Part shown: piece after piece, positions 7,251 to 9,777 of the stretch
Position numbering within the stretch: position 1 is the stretch's first letter
Layout: each line of letters opens with the position of its first letter
Assembly: GCA_028818995.1 (NCBI GenBank)
Contig: JAPPMR010000593.1
Coordinates: 5,675-15,451 of the forward strand
DNA: 9,777 bases
Reading direction: 5' to 3'
Source of the DNA: Candidatus Poribacteria bacterium
GTDB lineage: Bacteria > Poribacteria > WGA-4E > WGA-3G
Position numbers and translations under genes: made by a program
Notes under the pieces: generated by a model
The model's database searches: none
What the model saw: the letters and a program-made list of their open reading frames with translations, nothing else
Told to the model about the DNA's origin: nothing

Positions 7251-8153
7251 ATGGAAATTATTCAATATACGCCTGACATGGTAACACCTCTAACACAATT
7301 TTATAACCATCTAATTGCCGAAGTTCCGCATTGCTATCCTGTAAAGATAGAGGAAATGGTGGATGCTGTAAACGGGATTTTCTCTGGTAAAGACGACAAA
7401 AATGATTCCGAGACAGCATTTGTAGCGACTGTGGGTGGTGCTGTGAAAGCTTTTATTCATGTAGGTCTATGTCAGATTGGACCAAAAGCAAACAGAGAAG
7501 ATGCGGGTTTAATACGATTTATGGGCTACGAACGCGGTTTTCGGCTTACGGGACAAGCAGTACTTGAAAAGGCAGAGGAATATCTGAAAGCATTTGACAT
7601 AAACCGTATTTGTGCTTTCCGATCAGACAATAAATATCGTTTCTATCATCTTGAACATGCGAATCTATCTGATTCACTGGATCACGTTCATGCACTTCTG
7701 GGTCTCAACGGTTACTATCCTCATCCAGGTTGGGTCTACTTAAACTGGGAAAATTACGATGTTACACAAATACCACCACCTATACCGGTAAAAGTTGCTG
7801 TAAACTGGGGGCAGGGACGTGGAGAACGGCCTAACTGTAGCGTATCACTCTATCAAGACGATGAGGAGATTGGTGTATGTAATTCGGAGTCTGTTGGTGA
7901 GTTCTCTACCCATCCTGATGCACAGAATTGGCTCCATACATATTTGGTTGATATTGAAGGTGAGTATCAAGGGCAAGGTTTGGGAAAATACTTGCTTCAG
8001 TACTCACTTCAGGAGATGCATAAAGTAGGGTATCGACACGCTGCAATCAGTACAGGCTGGAGAAATTACCGCGCCATTCTTTTTTACAGCAACTGCGGTT
8101 TTCGGGTTGTAGATTGGACTTATACATTTGAAAAAGTCCTATCTAAAACATAA
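7251..8153 (+). CDS. Two-lobed GNAT acetyltransferase, array copy 4
   Basis: This is the last, 300-aa member of the array. The acetyl-CoA loop QGQGLG (240-245) and 'YRAILFYSNCGF' (273-284) with candidate catalytic Tyr279 are intact in the C-terminal lobe. The strand before the loop is unusual: the other copies have WLG(V/I)ED(D/E), this one has YLVDIEGE. The N-terminal lobe has a complete R-x-x-G-x-A match (RLTGQA, 98-103). The loop after 'AFIHVG' differs from all other copies ('LCQIGPKANRED'), and it has the shortest segment around residues 45-55. The centre ('WENYDVTQIPPPIPV') is nearest to copy 1, and the ends are nearest to copy 3. A short tail, SKT, follows ...FEKVL. It starts 39 bp after copy 3 with no strong ribosome site and is followed by a hairpin. 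Substrate unknown. Confidence 0.86.
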   Translation: MEIIQYTPDMVTPLTQFYNHLIAEVPHCYPVKIEEMVDAVNGIFSGKDDKNDSETAFVATVGGAVKAFIHVGLCQIGPKANREDAGLIRFMGYERGFRLTGQAVLEKAEEYLKAFDINRICAFRSDNKYRFYHLEHANLSDSLDHVHALLGLNGYYPHPGWVYLNWENYDVTQIPPPIPVKVAVNWGQGRGERPNCSVSLYQDDEEIGVCNSESVGEFSTHPDAQNWLHTYLVDIEGEYQGQGLGKYLLQYSLQEMHKVGYRHAAISTGWRNYRAILFYSNCGFRVVDWTYTFEKVLSKT

Positions 8154-8167
8154 ACGCACCAATAGAT

Positions 8168-8214
8168 AAGCACAGCATATCATGTTTTGTTTTTAGACAT
8201 GATGTGCTGCGCTT
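8168..8214. terminator. Hairpin between convergent genes, probable bidirectional terminator
   Basis: Arms 8168-8185 (starting AAGCACAGCA) and 8197-8214 (ending GCTGCGCTT) pair over 18 positions around an 11-nt T-rich loop. There is one G-T pair and one A-C mismatch. It starts 15 bp after the stop of GNAT copy 4 and ends 26 bp from the stop of the opposing gene. On the + strand it is followed by a T-rich but interrupted stretch. Position and structure fit a shared terminator. Confidence 0.65.
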
Positions 8215-8240
8215 CTTTGGTATTTGTTTTAGAATTGAAA

Positions 8241-9777
8241 TTACCAAGTGAACGCTACCTTCGCAAACAATTGGTTGACAGTCTCTACAGCATCTTGATC
8301 CCCATAAACAAGATAGAAAACAAGATTTTCAATGAACATGTATTTAAAAACTGCATTGAGATTTGGTTTATGGTCCTCTGCCGAACGCAGCCGGAAAGTA
8401 ATCCATTTCTCATTACCGATTTCAATGTTTGCACTTGATCGAAGGGAAAACTTGCGGGTTTTATGTCCATCGGGAAAAGTCTGCCACAAGTTTTCACCTG
8501 CAATCCCTATCGATAAAAACTGGAACGGAATAAGATTCATCGCTGTGGTAACAAATGTGGCTTTCGCGCCCTCAAATTCACCATATTGACACACAACAAA
8601 GATACGATCAGGTTGTTGACGGTTGTACACTGCTTGCGCTGCAACCACCCAATTTGTGTGGACATCGTAAGACCAAGTTCTACCGAAAAATCCGGTCTGA
8701 ATCTTTTCACCCAAATCGAACTCTACCAGTTGAAAATGGTCGCCTCGTATCCTTTCACCTGCTTGGTTCCAGGTTACTTTTTGGACAGATTCAAACTTAA
8801 CAGTTTGCAGTAATCCTTTTTCAATAGGCCAACGATATACACCCCAGAAACTGGGTTGTCGGATGTCCGTAAGTCGCACAAATCCGTTGACCGGGTTGAA
8901 ACCTGCAGTAATGTCTCTATAAGCAAGGCTAAAAATAGGATTTCCTCTGCGAAATACTTCCGCTAAGATAGCGCGGCGGTTTCCGCTGTCTGGTTCCCAA
9001 TTTCCCGCATAATTAGCAACAAAATTAAATGCTTTTGGCAAACGAATTCTCGTGTCAACGGCAGCAGACCTGTTATAAGTTTCCTCCATCTCCTCTGACG
9101 CAAAGAAGACACCAACAGATGACGAATTCCCTGCATCCCATGAGCCACGTGCCAATACGTTATGACTGTTATCTACTGTCTCTTTGACATTCATTAAGCC
9201 ATACGTTGCTCTTCCTGTTTTGCCGATAAGTTTTGCACCGTAGTCTATTTCTCCTATACGGCGGCTGTAAAATAGGGCTATTGGGGCTCTAAAAATTCGT
9301 CCATCTTCTTGAAAGAAAGGACGCCGATCAGTTAGTCGCTGCTCAAGATCAGATAAAACGATACCTTGAACTTCAGACTCAATATGACTGAAATCAGGGT
9401 TGATTGTACCTATGAAAGAGGTACTTGTTGTTAATTTATAGGTAAAATCACCGCCTAAAGCTGCTGTCAATCGTTCTGATAACTCGTCAGCTTTTGATGT
9501 GTCTTCCAATTTCGCTGATAAATACCCACCGAGTTCTAATTTCTTCCCGATATTCTTCAGATTGAATTCAAGGTTCGTTAGGCTACCAAATTCGTTTGCG
9601 TCAGATACATTAACACCTGTTTTTGCCCAAGTACTCGTTCTATCAAGACTTTGATGACGGCGCACAAGGTTAAGACCCCATGTCTGCTTTTCAGCGCGCG
9701 GCAAATCAAGTATTTGATATGGTATCTTCATCTCAACAGTCCAAACTGATTCTTCTACAATTGCCGCAACACTCCAT
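8241..9777 (-). CDS. CBM9-DUF5916 family predicted outer-membrane beta-barrel protein, C-terminal part
   Basis: The frame stays open to the right edge, so this is a 5'-truncated gene of which 511 codons are visible; the ATG at 9731 is internal. The first visible residues, ending in SVWTVEMKIPY, match the last strand region of a family 9 carbohydrate-binding-like domain ('W..E..IPy'). Next come hallmarks of DUF5916: 'TINPDFSHIESEVQGIVLSD', 'DRRPFFQED', and 'LFYSRRIGEIDYGAKLIGKTG'. The remaining 350 or so residues alternate polar and hydrophobic residues with many aromatics, as in beta-barrels, and the protein ends in VAFTW, an aromatic terminal residue as in outer-membrane barrel signals. Full-length relatives are usually considerably longer with an N-terminal signal peptide, expected beyond the window. 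Role is probably surface binding or transport of carbohydrate-like ligands, inferred from domains only. It converges on the GNAT array, so it belongs to a separate transcription unit. Confidence 0.85.
   Translation of the reverse strand, partial: WSVAAIVEESVWTVEMKIPYQILDLPRAEKQTWGLNLVRRHQSLDRTSTWAKTGVNVSDANEFGSLTNLEFNLKNIGKKLELGGYLSAKLEDTSKADELSERLTAALGGDFTYKLTTSTSFIGTINPDFSHIESEVQGIVLSDLEQRLTDRRPFFQEDGRIFRAPIALFYSRRIGEIDYGAKLIGKTGRATYGLMNVKETVDNSHNVLARGSWDAGNSSSVGVFFASEEMEETYNRSAAVDTRIRLPKAFNFVANYAGNWEPDSGNRRAILAEVFRRGNPIFSLAYRDITAGFNPVNGFVRLTDIRQPSFWGVYRWPIEKGLLQTVKFESVQKVTWNQAGERIRGDHFQLVEFDLGEKIQTGFFGRTWSYDVHTNWVVAAQAVYNRQQPDRIFVVCQYGEFEGAKATFVTTAMNLIPFQFLSIGIAGENLWQTFPDGHKTRKFSLRSSANIEIGNEKWITFRLRSAEDHKPNLNAVFKYMFIENLVFYLVYGDQDAVETVNQLFAKVAFTW

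Larger units (their letters stand above)
4399..8153 (+). repeat. Tandem array of four paralogous GNAT genes
   Basis: Four direct repeats of one gene begin at 4399, 5362, 6309 and 7251, giving units of 963, 947 and 942 bp. Protein products of 304, 301, 300 and 300 aa align end to end with only small gaps around residues 40-90. The spacers are also related: those after copies 2 and 3 both begin TGAGAATA..GATTGTGA, and an AAAAGAGA-like purine stretch precedes each start. This points to duplication of gene plus leader. No transposase or terminal repeat flanks the array. Confidence 0.9.

Noticed and set aside
4399..8153. GNAT genes as TacT/AtaT-like toxins of toxin-antitoxin modules
   Set aside because: They are about twice the length of such toxins, have two lobes, and no small DNA-binding antitoxin gene is next to any copy.
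8187..8813. Plus-strand open frames of 69-85 codons opposite the DUF5916 gene
   Set aside because: They overlap a strongly supported minus-strand gene with family motifs and look like chance frames.

Overview
The window looks like chromosome of an uncultured bacterium, most likely Candidatus Poribacteria or a close relative. This assignment is inference from gene style: multi-blade WD40 proteins that begin with an 'LPxGAxARLGKG' segment, a DUF5916/CBM9 outer-membrane protein, a DUF4953-type zinc metalloprotease C-terminus, and a perfect GC-rich intergenic palindrome. I see no rRNA, tRNA, CRISPR array, transposase or phage gene.

Layout: positions 1-387 hold the C-terminal end of a large zinc-dependent metalloprotease (+ strand, 5' end outside). 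A 151-bp intergenic region follows, with a perfect 11-bp-stem palindrome at 458-482. From 539 to 8153 there are six closely spaced + strand genes, probably one transcription unit. The first two encode 14-bladed WD40 propeller proteins (637 and 638 aa), one with a cleavable signal peptide and one with a lipoprotein signal peptide. The next four are tandem paralogues (about 300 aa each, unit about 950 bp) of a two-lobed GNAT acetyltransferase. A hairpin at 8168-8214 separates this run from a convergent gene on the - strand (8241 to the right edge), the C-terminal part of a CBM9-DUF5916 predicted outer-membrane beta-barrel protein.

How the genes might work together: the WD40 proteins are predicted to be exported and the GNAT proteins to be cytoplasmic, so shared transcription need not mean physical partnership. 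The most unusual feature is the four-copy GNAT array. Its copies have diverged in a patchwork: different segments group the four copies in different pairs, which suggests gene conversion or recombination after duplication. The sequence does not reveal the acceptor substrate.
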